Assembly (NCBI GenBank): GCA_018303125.1
Contig: JAGVYS010000005.1
Location: 1 to 46,201, forward strand
DNA from: Candidatus Woesearchaeota archaeon
Lineage (GTDB): Archaea; Nanobdellota; Nanobdellia; Woesearchaeales; WJIZ01
Length of the DNA stretch: 46,201 nucleotides
Direction: 5' to 3'
Shown here: in pieces, positions 28,127-37,670 of the stretch
How positions within the stretch are numbered: the stretch's first letter is position 1
How the letters are laid out: every line of letters starts with the position of its first letter
Notes under the pieces: model-generated
The model's database searches: none
Seen by the model: the letters and a program-made list of their open reading frames with translations, nothing else
Told to the model about the DNA's origin: nothing
Program-made: the position numbers and the translations under genes

Positions 28127-28558
28127 TTATTCCTCAAACTCGGTCACTTCAGGAACCTGTTTCTCGCCTTGCTCCTGCTTTGTCCTGTGTATCCTTGCAA
28201 AGGATGGAACGGCTGCTATCCAATCATCACCAAAACCTGCAAGATCGCCATCAATTGCATCACATGTCTTCTTGAGTTTGTTAATGGCCCTTTTCAGCTC
28301 AACCATGTCCTTTTCCTTCAGTGCCTTTATGTTTATTAGCGCGATTGTGTGACCTTCCCTCAATGAATCCAGTATTTCCTTGATGCTTTCGAAATCCTCA
28401 AGAACAAATGGCCTTACCATAACTTTAGATGTGATATCAGAACCTTTTTCGCCTGCATCAAGCTCAACATAATCCTCACGCTTTGAACCTTCCAATATCT
28501 CAGAACTTATGTCCTCTCCGACAAATTTTTCCTTCAGTTTTGAAAAAAATCCAGCCAT
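28127..28558 (-). CDS. sepF: SepF-like cell division protein
   Basis: KVMVRPFVLEDFESIKEILDSLREGHTIALINIKALKEKDMVELKRAINKLKKTCDAIDGDLAGFGDDWIAAVP. Confidence 0.88.
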   Translation of the reverse strand: MAGFFSKLKEKFVGEDISSEILEGSKREDYVELDAGEKGSDITSKVMVRPFVLEDFESIKEILDSLREGHTIALINIKALKEKDMVELKRAINKLKKTCDAIDGDLAGFGDDWIAAVPSFARIHRTKQEQGEKQVPEVTEFEE

Positions 28559-28679
28559 TTTACTCCTCCCGCAAATTCTCTACTCCGGAATTAGAATTTT
28601 GATAGTATTGCATATATATAAAGTTATCGAAATCTGGCCATTTTGACGTGCATATCAGCCAAAATTTGTTAACAGCAAT

Positions 28680-29663
28680 TCATTTCCTTGCCTTAATCCC
28701 AATATTTGCCTGCATAGCGCATGCTGTAATGGCATTCACTATCTTGTCAACCCCGGAGCTCCTGCCACCATTGATAACTGGCTTTGCGAGGCCTACTGGA
28801 AAAGTGCCGAAGAACTCAAAGTTCGTTAGCTGTGTCAATGCATGGATCAGTACATTTCCAACTGTTATTTCAGGGAATATGAATACATTCGCCTCTCCTT
28901 TCAATGGACTTCCGGGGCATTTCCTTTCTGCGGATTCTGGGCTGTATGCCGCATCAAACTGAATCTCTCCATCGATAACTAAGGAAGGGCACGATGCCCT
29001 TACTAGCTCTAGTGCTTCATGGATATCCTTTAGAACAGGATTATCGCCGCTGCCGTGTGTTGAATAAGAAAGAAGGGCGACTTTTGGCACTATTCCCAAG
29101 CTGTTTACGAACCTTGCTGCATTTACAGCTATCTGTGCCAACTCCTTATGGCCTGGCTTTATTACAAAATCAGTGTCAGAGAAAAAAAGCACACGCTCCC
29201 CTACCACAAGGAAGCATACTGCTGTGACAAGCGTTGTATTTTTGTCAGTCCCTATTATCTGCAGGACAGGCCTCATCCATTCTGCCGTTGAGAACTTAAA
29301 TCCGCCGATTGCGCCATCAACAATTCCCCTGCGAAGCTGAAGTGCGGCGTATGCATTTGGGTCATTAAGCATTTCCCTTGCCTTTACTGCAGTCATGCCT
29401 TTATGCTTCCTGATTGAAACTAGCTCTTCAACATCCTTTTCTGTCGGGATGTGTTCCATTATGTCAGCGCCATCAAGAACTATACCGAATTTTCCTGCCT
29501 TTTTGAGTATATTTTTCTTATTGCCAAGAAGCACGGGCACAGACAAGCCAGCTGAAGCTGAAATTGCGGCTGCCTTTATCAACCTGTCATCCTCTCCTTC
29601 AACAAGCAGGATTCTTCTTTTTTTCCTGAGGGCAATCTCCCTCATCAAAGACATGATATTCAT
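28680..29663 (-). CDS. Phosphate acetyl/butyryltransferase family protein
   Basis: ILLVEGEDDRLIKAA, DGAIGGFKFSTAEWMRPVLQIIG, FSDTDFVIKP, ALLSYSTHGSG, GEANVFIFPEITVGNV. Confidence 0.88.
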   Translation of the reverse strand: MNIMSLMREIALRKKRRILLVEGEDDRLIKAAAISASAGLSVPVLLGNKKNILKKAGKFGIVLDGADIMEHIPTEKDVEELVSIRKHKGMTAVKAREMLNDPNAYAALQLRRGIVDGAIGGFKFSTAEWMRPVLQIIGTDKNTTLVTAVCFLVVGERVLFFSDTDFVIKPGHKELAQIAVNAARFVNSLGIVPKVALLSYSTHGSGDNPVLKDIHEALELVRASCPSLVIDGEIQFDAAYSPESAERKCPGSPLKGEANVFIFPEITVGNVLIHALTQLTNFEFFGTFPVGLAKPVINGGRSSGVDKIVNAITACAMQANIGIKARK

Positions 29664-29699
29664 TCCAGAACATAATCAGATGGAACATTAAAAATATTA

Positions 29700-31163
29700 C
29701 TATTTGACAATTCTTGCTATGCCTTTGTCAGCATCAAGCTCAACCAAGTCGCCGTTTTTTATGATAGATGTTGCATGCTTCGTGCCAATAATGCACGGTA
29801 TTCCCATTTCCCTGCTTATGACAGCTGCATGGCTGGTCACCCCTCCCTCATCTGTGATTATTCCTTTTGCCTTCTTAAGCGCAACAATCATATCCGGCCT
29901 GGTCATGGACGTTACTATTATGTCCCCTGCATCAACACTCACAAGGTCATGCACCTTAAGTATAATCTTTGCGGTGCCTCTTGCCTTCCCGGGTGATGCG
30001 CACATTCCCTTTATCTCATGATGTGGTACATCTTTCTCAAATGCATTTTTGAAAACACCCAAGGCTATGTCAGAATCAAATACAACTGCTTTGTCAAGTT
30101 TTTCTATGCATAGCGAGGCTTTCATTCTCCTGTAAAGGACATCCTTGTCAAATCTGCCTTGCAAAACACTTTCCATCTCAGGAAAAATCGTGTAATCCAT
30201 CTCCCTGTCAGAGAATCCTGACCTTTTTCCTATCTCATGCAAAAACTTCTTTTGGTAGGAGTTGGATATGAGCACGCATTTTTTCCTGTCATCCTGCATT
30301 TTTGCAAAAACCTCAACAGCATTTATCAGTGAGACAGCCTTTTCACCGAGCTTCAAAGATTTAATCAGCTTCTTTTTTTCAGATTTTATATGCTCGGATC
30401 TTTCCTTCTCCTTTTTTATTTCATCATCAGGATTTATGCCTAAATTTATTTCATCAGTTATCTTTTGCCTGAAATAAGCTGCATCAAGATTCTTGACTTT
30501 GGCATAGTTGTTTTCTACCCAGTGGAATTTTCTTGCATGCTCTTCAATCATTTTATCGGTGTTCTTTCCTTTCTTCATGTCTTTCATTATGGCAAGCCTG
30601 CCAAGATAATCAAAGCTTATGAAAGACTGTTCAACAGGGCTAATCAGCATATTGTAATCATCACTGCTTATTTTTGCATTTTCTTCTAACATCGGCTTTA
30701 GAAACGTGTTGGCTTGCATTGAAAAAGACTCGAGCAATCCCATCGCGAGAGCATATTCTGCCACATAAGCATCGTAAAATTCAGTGTAAAGTGAAAGAAG
30801 CTGTGAATCAGAAAGCGAGCTGAAGTCGGAGCCATCCATCTTCATGCAGGAGGCTAAGAAAAGCTTCTCTCTTTTTCTCCAGTCTGACTCAAGCTTTAGA
30901 AGGAATGAGCTATCATGGATAATCTTGTCTACAACTTTCTCTCTAAGCCGAGTCATGTCCTGCTCATTGTAATACCAATGCAAGTAATCATCAATGACAA
31001 AAAACACGAATAGCCTGAATGAATCGCCGAAGTAATCATTCAGAGGCTTTAGGAGATTTATGGTTGCAGGATACATAGTGTGAAGGACTGTGTGCAGGCC
31101 CTTCTTAACCCATGTGTGCTTGTTAAGCGAATATTTCTCTATCACTGCAGAATATTTTTCCAT
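29700..31163 (-). CDS. PEP-utilizing-enzyme mobile (phosphohistidine) domain protein lacking the usual partner domains
   Basis: C-terminal GIITDEGGVTSHAAVISREMGIPCIIGTKHA phosphohistidine motif with a helical N-terminal region. Start at internal Met, because the ORF-track start overlaps the divergent gene. Confidence 0.75.
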   Translation of the reverse strand: MEKYSAVIEKYSLNKHTWVKKGLHTVLHTMYPATINLLKPLNDYFGDSFRLFVFFVIDDYLHWYYNEQDMTRLREKVVDKIIHDSSFLLKLESDWRKREKLFLASCMKMDGSDFSSLSDSQLLSLYTEFYDAYVAEYALAMGLLESFSMQANTFLKPMLEENAKISSDDYNMLISPVEQSFISFDYLGRLAIMKDMKKGKNTDKMIEEHARKFHWVENNYAKVKNLDAAYFRQKITDEINLGINPDDEIKKEKERSEHIKSEKKKLIKSLKLGEKAVSLINAVEVFAKMQDDRKKCVLISNSYQKKFLHEIGKRSGFSDREMDYTIFPEMESVLQGRFDKDVLYRRMKASLCIEKLDKAVVFDSDIALGVFKNAFEKDVPHHEIKGMCASPGKARGTAKIILKVHDLVSVDAGDIIVTSMTRPDMIVALKKAKGIITDEGGVTSHAAVISREMGIPCIIGTKHATSIIKNGDLVELDADKGIARIVK

Positions 31164-31220
31164 TATGGCATTATACGCGAGCTTATTTTTAAATATTCTC
31201 AGCAAAAGTTTTATAAGTTG

Positions 31221-31237
31221 ATTATAATTATTATAAT
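31221..31237. promoter_or_regulatory. Perfect inverted repeat ATTATAAT-T-ATTATAAT, candidate ThiR-like operator
   Basis: 8+1+8 palindrome between a TATA-like TTTATAAG and the ATG at 31246. Confidence 0.5.
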
Positions 31238-31245
31238 TTAGTAAT

Positions 31246-32022
31246 ATGCTAAACAAAGCTATAGTTGTTAAGGAGGAAAATATCACTGCGTTAAAGTCAG
31301 CTCTAGTAAGGCAGCTCAATAAGAAAGGCATGACGCAGGAGAAGATTTCATCTGCTCTTGGCATTTCACAGCCAATGGTCAGCAAATACCTGTCGCAGAA
31401 AAATATTTATTCTAATCTTAGTGATTTGGCCGAAAGGATATGCAAGATGGGCTCCATACATTGCTCATATGTTTTTACACCTGCTGAGATTGTAGAAGGG
31501 AAAGATTACTTCATATCCCCTCGGGATTCAATGATTACAGAAGAGAAGTCAGATGTGCTAAACAGCATACATAAGGCAATAAAGCTTATGGAAGGCCATG
31601 ACCTTTCAGCTATTTCCCCTAAAGTAAAGATGAATATCGCCTCTGCTACAAATGGGGCTGTCGGGAAGAACGACATAGCTTCAATACCATCTGGGCTGGT
31701 CATAGCAGACAACAGGCTGAGGACATATCTACAAGCCGAGTTTGGGGCAAGCCATCATCTCTCAGGCATACTGTTGTATGCGATGAAGATTAATAACAAT
31801 ATAAGGTCAGTTGTCAACATAAAGTACAATAATCAAATATTAAAAATCGCAAAGGAGAAAAAAATTTCCTGCCTTTTTCTTAACAATGACTATGGGATGA
31901 TAGGAAAGGAAAGAAAATTTGACATCCTTATACATAAGGGCTCATTCGGCCTTGAGCCTGCTTCATATGTTTTTGGCAGTACGCCAGAGGAGGCTGTGAA
32001 AAAATGCATGATGCTGGCATGA
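31246..32022 (+). CDS. HTH-ThiN domain transcriptional regulator (ThiR-like)
   Basis: HTH KKGMTQEKISSALGISQPMVSKYL plus a ThiN-like domain (PSGLVIADNRLRTYLQAEFGASHHLSGILLYAM...); heads a thiamine gene cluster. Confidence 0.85.
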   Translation: MLNKAIVVKEENITALKSALVRQLNKKGMTQEKISSALGISQPMVSKYLSQKNIYSNLSDLAERICKMGSIHCSYVFTPAEIVEGKDYFISPRDSMITEEKSDVLNSIHKAIKLMEGHDLSAISPKVKMNIASATNGAVGKNDIASIPSGLVIADNRLRTYLQAEFGASHHLSGILLYAMKINNNIRSVVNIKYNNQILKIAKEKKISCLFLNNDYGMIGKERKFDILIHKGSFGLEPASYVFGSTPEEAVKKCMMLA

Positions 32023-32966
32023 GATATTCAAGGCAGGAATTGGTTATAGGAAAGGATGCCCAGAAAAAAATAGAGTCATCATCAGCAGTAGTGATAGGCC
32101 TCGGGGCACTCGGAACAGTAACATCAGAATTGCTTGTAATGGCAGGAATAGGCACATTGAAAATAATAGACAGAGACAGGGTAGAGGAATCAAACCTGCA
32201 AAGACAGTCGATTTATTCAGAGCAAGACATAGGTCAGCCGAAGGCTGAGGTTGCAATGAAAAAGCTAAAAGGCATAAATTCGAAAATTGTTATTGCTTCC
32301 GGGATAGCTGACCTGGACCATGGCAATATTCATGAGATGCTTGAAGGGAATGATATCATTCTGGACTGCACTGACAACCTGTACGCAAGGTTTCTCATAA
32401 ACGACTATTCCAGAAAAAGCTCAATTCCCTGGGTTTATGCAGGTGCGATAAGGGAAAACGGGAATGTCATGGCTATAACGAAAGATACTCCATGCTTCAG
32501 GTGCATAGTCGAGGAGGTAGAGGATTTTGAGACATGCGACACTGTCGGTGTGACAGCTGCTGTTTGCCATGTTATAGCATCAATTCAGTCAGACATTGCA
32601 TTAAGAGTGATTACGGGCACGTTCAAAAAACAGGAGCTCATAAGCCTGGGGATGAACAGCTTAAGGCTTACAAAATCATTGACATCACGAAGCAAAAAAT
32701 GCCCTGCATGCAATGGCAGCTATGAATATCTCTCAGGTGAAAAGGAAAAAAACTCCACTAAATATTGTTCAGGGATATTTGTATTCAGGATGGTCAATTT
32801 AAACATTGAAAGCATATCCAAGAGGCTTATTAAATTGGGTGGGCATTCATCAGATAAATGCATATTTTTCGATAACGTTACAATTTTCCCTGACGGGAAA
32901 GTTATGGTCAAGGCAGAGAGCATTGAAGATGCAAAATCAGAAATATCAAGGTATATTGGAATGTGA
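32019..32966 (+). CDS. thiF: ThiF/MoeB/HesA-family adenylyltransferase (E1-like) with C-terminal extension
   Basis: RYSRQELVIG, VIGLGALGTVTSELLVMAGIGTLKIIDRDRVEESNLQRQ, PCFRC and KCPAC zinc knuckles. Confidence 0.92.
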   Translation: MRYSRQELVIGKDAQKKIESSSAVVIGLGALGTVTSELLVMAGIGTLKIIDRDRVEESNLQRQSIYSEQDIGQPKAEVAMKKLKGINSKIVIASGIADLDHGNIHEMLEGNDIILDCTDNLYARFLINDYSRKSSIPWVYAGAIRENGNVMAITKDTPCFRCIVEEVEDFETCDTVGVTAAVCHVIASIQSDIALRVITGTFKKQELISLGMNSLRLTKSLTSRSKKCPACNGSYEYLSGEKEKNSTKYCSGIFVFRMVNLNIESISKRLIKLGGHSSDKCIFFDNVTIFPDGKVMVKAESIEDAKSEISRYIGM

Positions 32967-34002
32967 TGTCGCTGTCATAGGCGGCGGATGCATAGGCCTT
33001 TCAATAGCTGCAGCCATTTCAAAAAAAGGCATGAAAGTTGTAATTGTTGAAAAAGGCAAAGTGGGCAATGAGGCAAGCTGGGCTTCTGGCGGGATGCTTA
33101 AGCCTCTAACAGAGAGTACAGGAGACGAGAAATTCCTGAAGCTGTGCATGGATTCTTTAGCGTTATATCCTAGATTCATAAAAAGCCTTGAAGAGGAAAC
33201 ATCAATGGACGTTGAGATGGACACATCAGGTGGCATTGTTGTTGCAATGAGTGATAAGGAAATGGAAAACATTGAGAAGAAGCATGCCTTTGCAGCAGCT
33301 CATGGCGTAGATACAAAAGTTCTTTCAAAGCATGCCCTTGCTAAGCTTGAGCCGGGAATTGTAAAGAAAGCCTTTGGCGGCCTACTAGTGCCTACGGATT
33401 TCCAGCTAAACAACAGGAAGCTTTGCAAAGCCCTTGAAAAATCATGCATCATGAATGGTGTCCTCATTCTTGAAGAGGAAGAAGCAAAAGAAATCATAGA
33501 AGAAAATAGCAATGTCATAGGCATGTTGACAAAAAAAAGGCGCATAAAATCATCGATTGTTGTAAACTGTGCAGGGGCATGGTCATCTAAAATAAATCCT
33601 GAGATAAAAGTGAAGCCTATAAGGGGCCAGATGATAAGGCTTGATGCATCATCTATTGATATTCCGGGCCATATAATTACAAGGCATCCGTTCTATATTA
33701 TACCCAGAAAAGACAGAAGCATAATAGTTGGCTCAACAGTAGAGGACGTTGGATTTTGCAAGGATGTAACTGAAGATGGAACGAAATCGCTGAGAAATGA
33801 AGCATGTTCATTAGTCCCGTCCCTTGAGTCTTGCAGTGTGATAGAGACATGGGCAGGGCTCAGGCCAATGGCTGACTTCCCTTACATTGGCAAGCTGAAA
33901 AGAAGTATGTATGCTGCAACAGGCCATTACAGGAATGGCATACTCCTTACACCAATAACAGCAAAAATGATTTCAGAAGAGATTGAAGGTGAGCTGAAAT
34001 GA
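32929..34002 (+). CDS. thiO: Glycine oxidase ThiO-like FAD enzyme
   Basis: CDVAVIGGGCIGLSIAAAISKKGMKVVIVEKG; NEASWASGGMLKP; RPMADFPYIG. Start at internal Met, overlapping the thiF end. Confidence 0.88.
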   Translation: MQNQKYQGILECDVAVIGGGCIGLSIAAAISKKGMKVVIVEKGKVGNEASWASGGMLKPLTESTGDEKFLKLCMDSLALYPRFIKSLEEETSMDVEMDTSGGIVVAMSDKEMENIEKKHAFAAAHGVDTKVLSKHALAKLEPGIVKKAFGGLLVPTDFQLNNRKLCKALEKSCIMNGVLILEEEEAKEIIEENSNVIGMLTKKRRIKSSIVVNCAGAWSSKINPEIKVKPIRGQMIRLDASSIDIPGHIITRHPFYIIPRKDRSIIVGSTVEDVGFCKDVTEDGTKSLRNEACSLVPSLESCSVIETWAGLRPMADFPYIGKLKRSMYAATGHYRNGILLTPITAKMISEEIEGELK

Positions 34003-34196
34003 TTCTAAAGGTGAATGGCTCAGAAGTAAATCTTGGTGTGAGGAATATTCCGGGATTGCTCAAGCATTATGGGATTAAGAAAGGCTCTGTGGTGATTGAG
34101 ATTAATGGAATCATAATTAAGAAGGAAGAGTATGCATCATTTGCTCTAAAGGAAAATGATTCCATTGAAATCATAACAATAGCAGGAGGGGGTTGA
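33999..34196 (+). CDS. thiS: Sulfur carrier protein ThiS
   Basis: 65-aa beta-grasp-like protein ending in ...IITIAGGG (C-terminal GG), between thiO and thiG. Confidence 0.92.
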   Translation: MILKVNGSEVNLGVRNIPGLLKHYGIKKGSVVIEINGIIIKKEEYASFALKENDSIEIITIAGGG

Positions 34197-34197
34197 A

Positions 34198-34962
34198 ATG
34201 GTGTTGAAAATAGGGAAGTATACTTTGAAATCAAGGATGATAGTAGGTACAGGTAAGTACGAGACTTTCGATATAATGCAAAAGGCATTGGAAGCCTCAG
34301 GAAGTGACTGCATAACAGTCGCAATAAGGCGCGTTAACTTAAGCGAGCCTGATAAGAACATGCTGAATTTTATTGACAGGAATATGTACATCTTGCTGCC
34401 TAACACAGCAGGTTGCTTTACTGCAGAGGAGGCAATTAGGACAGCAAGGCTGGCAAGGGAGGCATGTTCAACAGACATGATAAAAGTAGAAGTGATAGGC
34501 GACAAGAAAACGCTGCTTCCTGACGTGGAAGAGACACTAAGGGCAACTAAGGTTCTTGTTGACGAAGGTTTTACCGTGCTTCCATATACAAATGATGATG
34601 TTGTCATGGCAGCAAAGCTGGAAAAGGCTGGTGCAGCTGCAGTAATGCCGCTCGGCTCCCAGATCGGCTCAGGGCAGGGGATAATAAACAGTACAAACAT
34701 ATCACTTATTCTTGAGCAGGCTAATGTGCCTATTATAGTTGATGCAGGTGTTGGTACTGCATCTGATGTCTCTGTTGCCTTTGAGCTTGGCGCTGACGGT
34801 GTGCTGCTTAACTCAGCAATAGCACTTGCCAAAGACCCTGTCAAAATGGCAAATGCCATGAGGCTTGCTGCAGAATCAGGCAGGCTTGCCTTTGAAGCAG
34901 GAAGGATACCGAAGAAATTGTATGCAACAGCATCCTCCCCAACTGAGGGCATTTCAAAATGA
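34198..34962 (+). CDS. thiG: Thiazole synthase
   Basis: [76 protein letters not shown]. Confidence 0.96.
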   Translation: MVLKIGKYTLKSRMIVGTGKYETFDIMQKALEASGSDCITVAIRRVNLSEPDKNMLNFIDRNMYILLPNTAGCFTAEEAIRTARLAREACSTDMIKVEVIGDKKTLLPDVEETLRATKVLVDEGFTVLPYTNDDVVMAAKLEKAGAAAVMPLGSQIGSGQGIINSTNISLILEQANVPIIVDAGVGTASDVSVAFELGADGVLLNSAIALAKDPVKMANAMRLAAESGRLAFEAGRIPKKLYATASSPTEGISK

Positions 34963-35573
34963 TTGACTATTCTCTCTACATTGTCACAGAATCCGGATTG
35001 TCAAACAACAGGCCAAATGAGAAAATAGTAAGAGAGGCAATAAGAGGAGGAGCTGGAATAGTGCAGCTCAGGGAGAAGAAATGGCCAAAGGAAAAATATT
35101 TTGCAGAAGCCATGAAGATATCAGGAATATGCAGGGAGAATAATGTGAGATTTGTTGTTAATGACTACCCTGATATAGCTATGAAGGTAAAGGCAGATGC
35201 ACTCCATCTTGGCCAGGATGACATGAGCCTGAAAGAGGCAAGGAAAATTGTCGGAAAAATGAAGATAGGCAAATCAACGCATTCATTGCAGCAGGCAGAA
35301 GCTGCTATAAAGGAAGGCGCAGACTACATAAGTATAGGGCCTGTATTTCCAACGAGAGAGAAGCCAAATCCGGTGGGGACAGAAACTGTTGGCAAAGTTG
35401 CAAGGCTTAATTTTCCATTTGTGGCTATAGGTGGCATAAAACTGCACAATCTTGATTCATTGCTTGATGCCGGGGCAAAGACAATAGCCGTCATATCAGG
35501 GATAGTGAGTTCTGAAAATATTTATGAAACAACAAAAAAATACGTTGAAATGATAAGAGGTAGAGAAAAATGA
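34959..35573 (+). CDS. thiE: Thiamine-phosphate synthase
   Basis: [62 protein letters not shown]. Confidence 0.95.
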   Translation: MIDYSLYIVTESGLSNNRPNEKIVREAIRGGAGIVQLREKKWPKEKYFAEAMKISGICRENNVRFVVNDYPDIAMKVKADALHLGQDDMSLKEARKIVGKMKIGKSTHSLQQAEAAIKEGADYISIGPVFPTREKPNPVGTETVGKVARLNFPFVAIGGIKLHNLDSLLDAGAKTIAVISGIVSSENIYETTKKYVEMIRGREK

Positions 35574-37054
35574 TGCAGGAAGGATTGATTTTGATTATTG
35601 TAACAGCATTAATATCAGCTGCCATAGGCCTATGGTATTCTAGAAGGAGAAAAATAACTGTGGAAGGATTCATTACTGCAAGGAGTTCTCTGCCGCTTGG
35701 AATTTCTATACTCAACTTAGTTGCCACAGGAATGGGCGCATGGATACTCTTTTCACCTGCAGAAACAGGGGTGGTTGCAGGAGTAACAGCTCTTATAGGG
35801 TACAGCCTTGGAAGCTCAGGAGCGCTCTTCGCTTTTATTTTTGTCGGCTCACGATTGAGAAAGATTATGCCAAATGGCCACACATTGACAGAATTCATAC
35901 TGGCGCGATTTGGAAATCCCATGTACCTCATTATCCTAGGGGTTATGTTCTTCTACATGGCGCTTTTCCTTACAGCAGAGCTTACTGCTATAGCCCTTGC
36001 ATCGCAGATGGTCTTCGGCATACCGCTATGGATTACTTCATTGATAGTAACAATAGCCACAGTCGCCTACACTGCCCATGGAGGCTTCAGGGCGACTGTT
36101 TTCACTGACATGCTGCAAGGCATATTAATTCTTCCATTGCTTGCCTCTGCCTTCATAGGCAGCCATATTTTCCTGGGTAGTGCTTCAACAATCATAAACA
36201 GCTTGCCATCCTCATTGCTCAACTTGACATCTCGAGCAGGAATAGAGTATGGCATAACTCTCATACTTGCCATAGTAGGTGCCGAACTTTTCAACCAGGC
36301 AAACTGGCAAAGGGTTTACGCGCCAAAAAATGTTTCTATAATGAGAAAGGCATTCTTCATTGCAGGCCTTATAATAATCCCGGTAATACTCATGGCAGGC
36401 ACTTTCGGGCTTTTTGCTGTCGCTACCGGAGTAGCAGAAGTGCCATCTGTTGCCCTCTTCACATTCCTGCTGGAGATAACTCCTAGATGGATAATAACTA
36501 TAGTAATGGTCCTTGCAGTCATTCTTGTGATGAGCACTATCTCTGCATTGCTAAACGGAATGGTAAGCCTTTTCACTGTTGACCTTGTAAGGATAAGGCC
36601 TAATATGACGCAGAGAAAGCTGCTGTCAATAGGGAAAGTTCTAACTATAATAATAGCGCTTCTCGCATTCCTTATTGCAAAGCAGGGCTACAGCGTGCTT
36701 TATCTTTTCCTTATCGCAGACCTTGTTTGCGTGGCTGCTGCGTTCCCTACTGTCTTTGGCATGTTTGCAAAAAGATATTCAGGCATTGCAGCAAGCACCT
36801 CAGCTATAGTTGGAATAATAGCTGGCTCCTATTTCTTCCCAGACAGCACTTTCGCAGGAAATTTCTGGCACTCTGCATTTTTCATTTATCCGCAATTCTC
36901 CTCTGTTTTCCCTGCATGGGGCAATCTTCTGGTTTCATTTGCTGTTGCCCTGCTTGTTCCTGTGGCCTTATCACTTTTATCGATGGCATTCACGAAAAGC
37001 TTTGACTTCAGGAAAATAGGAAGAAAAGGGGTGAAGCTGAGTGCCAAGGATTAG
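35570..37054 (+). CDS. Sodium:solute symporter (SSS) family transporter, candidate thiamine-precursor transporter
   Basis: About 13 hydrophobic helices, GMGAWILFSPAETG, AYTAHGGFRATVFTDMLQ; embedded in the thi operon. Confidence 0.88.
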   Translation: MMQEGLILIIVTALISAAIGLWYSRRRKITVEGFITARSSLPLGISILNLVATGMGAWILFSPAETGVVAGVTALIGYSLGSSGALFAFIFVGSRLRKIMPNGHTLTEFILARFGNPMYLIILGVMFFYMALFLTAELTAIALASQMVFGIPLWITSLIVTIATVAYTAHGGFRATVFTDMLQGILILPLLASAFIGSHIFLGSASTIINSLPSSLLNLTSRAGIEYGITLILAIVGAELFNQANWQRVYAPKNVSIMRKAFFIAGLIIIPVILMAGTFGLFAVATGVAEVPSVALFTFLLEITPRWIITIVMVLAVILVMSTISALLNGMVSLFTVDLVRIRPNMTQRKLLSIGKVLTIIIALLAFLIAKQGYSVLYLFLIADLVCVAAAFPTVFGMFAKRYSGIAASTSAIVGIIAGSYFFPDSTFAGNFWHSAFFIYPQFSSVFPAWGNLLVSFAVALLVPVALSLLSMAFTKSFDFRKIGRKGVKLSAKD

Positions 37055-37670
37055 CGAAAGGCTTTGGAATGAAAACATAGAATATGCGGAAAAATGCCTA
37101 AGCCATCCGTTCGTGAGGGGCATTGCTGACGGCACACTTAAAGAAAGGCATTTCAAAACATACATCGCACAGGATGTATTTTATCTTCAGGCATTTCTAA
37201 GGAGCTATGCATTTGCTATGTCCAAATCAGATGAGATAGGCGTGACAAAAGAGCTCCATGCCTTAATAGGAGGCATTCTGGAGGAAATAAAGCTCCATGA
37301 ATCTTACAGCAGCAAGCTTGGCATAAGCCTTACTGGCATAAAGCCCATCAAGGAGTGCTCTGCATACACTACTTTTCTTTTGGATAAGGCAGCAAATTCT
37401 GGCATAGGCGAGACTATGGCTGCTATGGCGCCTTGCGTAGTCCTCTATCATTTCCTTGGCAGGGAGCTTGAAAAGATAAAAAATCCATCAACACAATACA
37501 ATGAATGGATAATGACATATTCAGGGAATGAAATGGCCAGACTTGCAGAAAAAATTCAGCTTCTTCTCGACAAAAATGCCCCTGACACACAGGAAGTGCA
37601 CGATACATACAAAAATGCTATGAGGCATGAGCTGGATTTTTTCTCCGGGCCGCTCAGGGAAAATGGATAG
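37041..37670 (+). CDS. tenA: TenA/thiaminase II family protein
   Basis: HPFVRGIADGTLKERHFKTYIAQDVFYLQAFLRSYAFA; CVVLYHFLG; GTG start. Confidence 0.92.
   Translation: MPRISERLWNENIEYAEKCLSHPFVRGIADGTLKERHFKTYIAQDVFYLQAFLRSYAFAMSKSDEIGVTKELHALIGGILEEIKLHESYSSKLGISLTGIKPIKECSAYTTFLLDKAANSGIGETMAAMAPCVVLYHFLGRELEKIKNPSTQYNEWIMTYSGNEMARLAEKIQLLLDKNAPDTQEVHDTYKNAMRHELDFFSGPLRENG

Noticed and set aside
32044-32256. Short antisense ORFs in thiF and elsewhere in the thi operon
   Set aside because: No motifs; the plus-strand genes are unambiguous.
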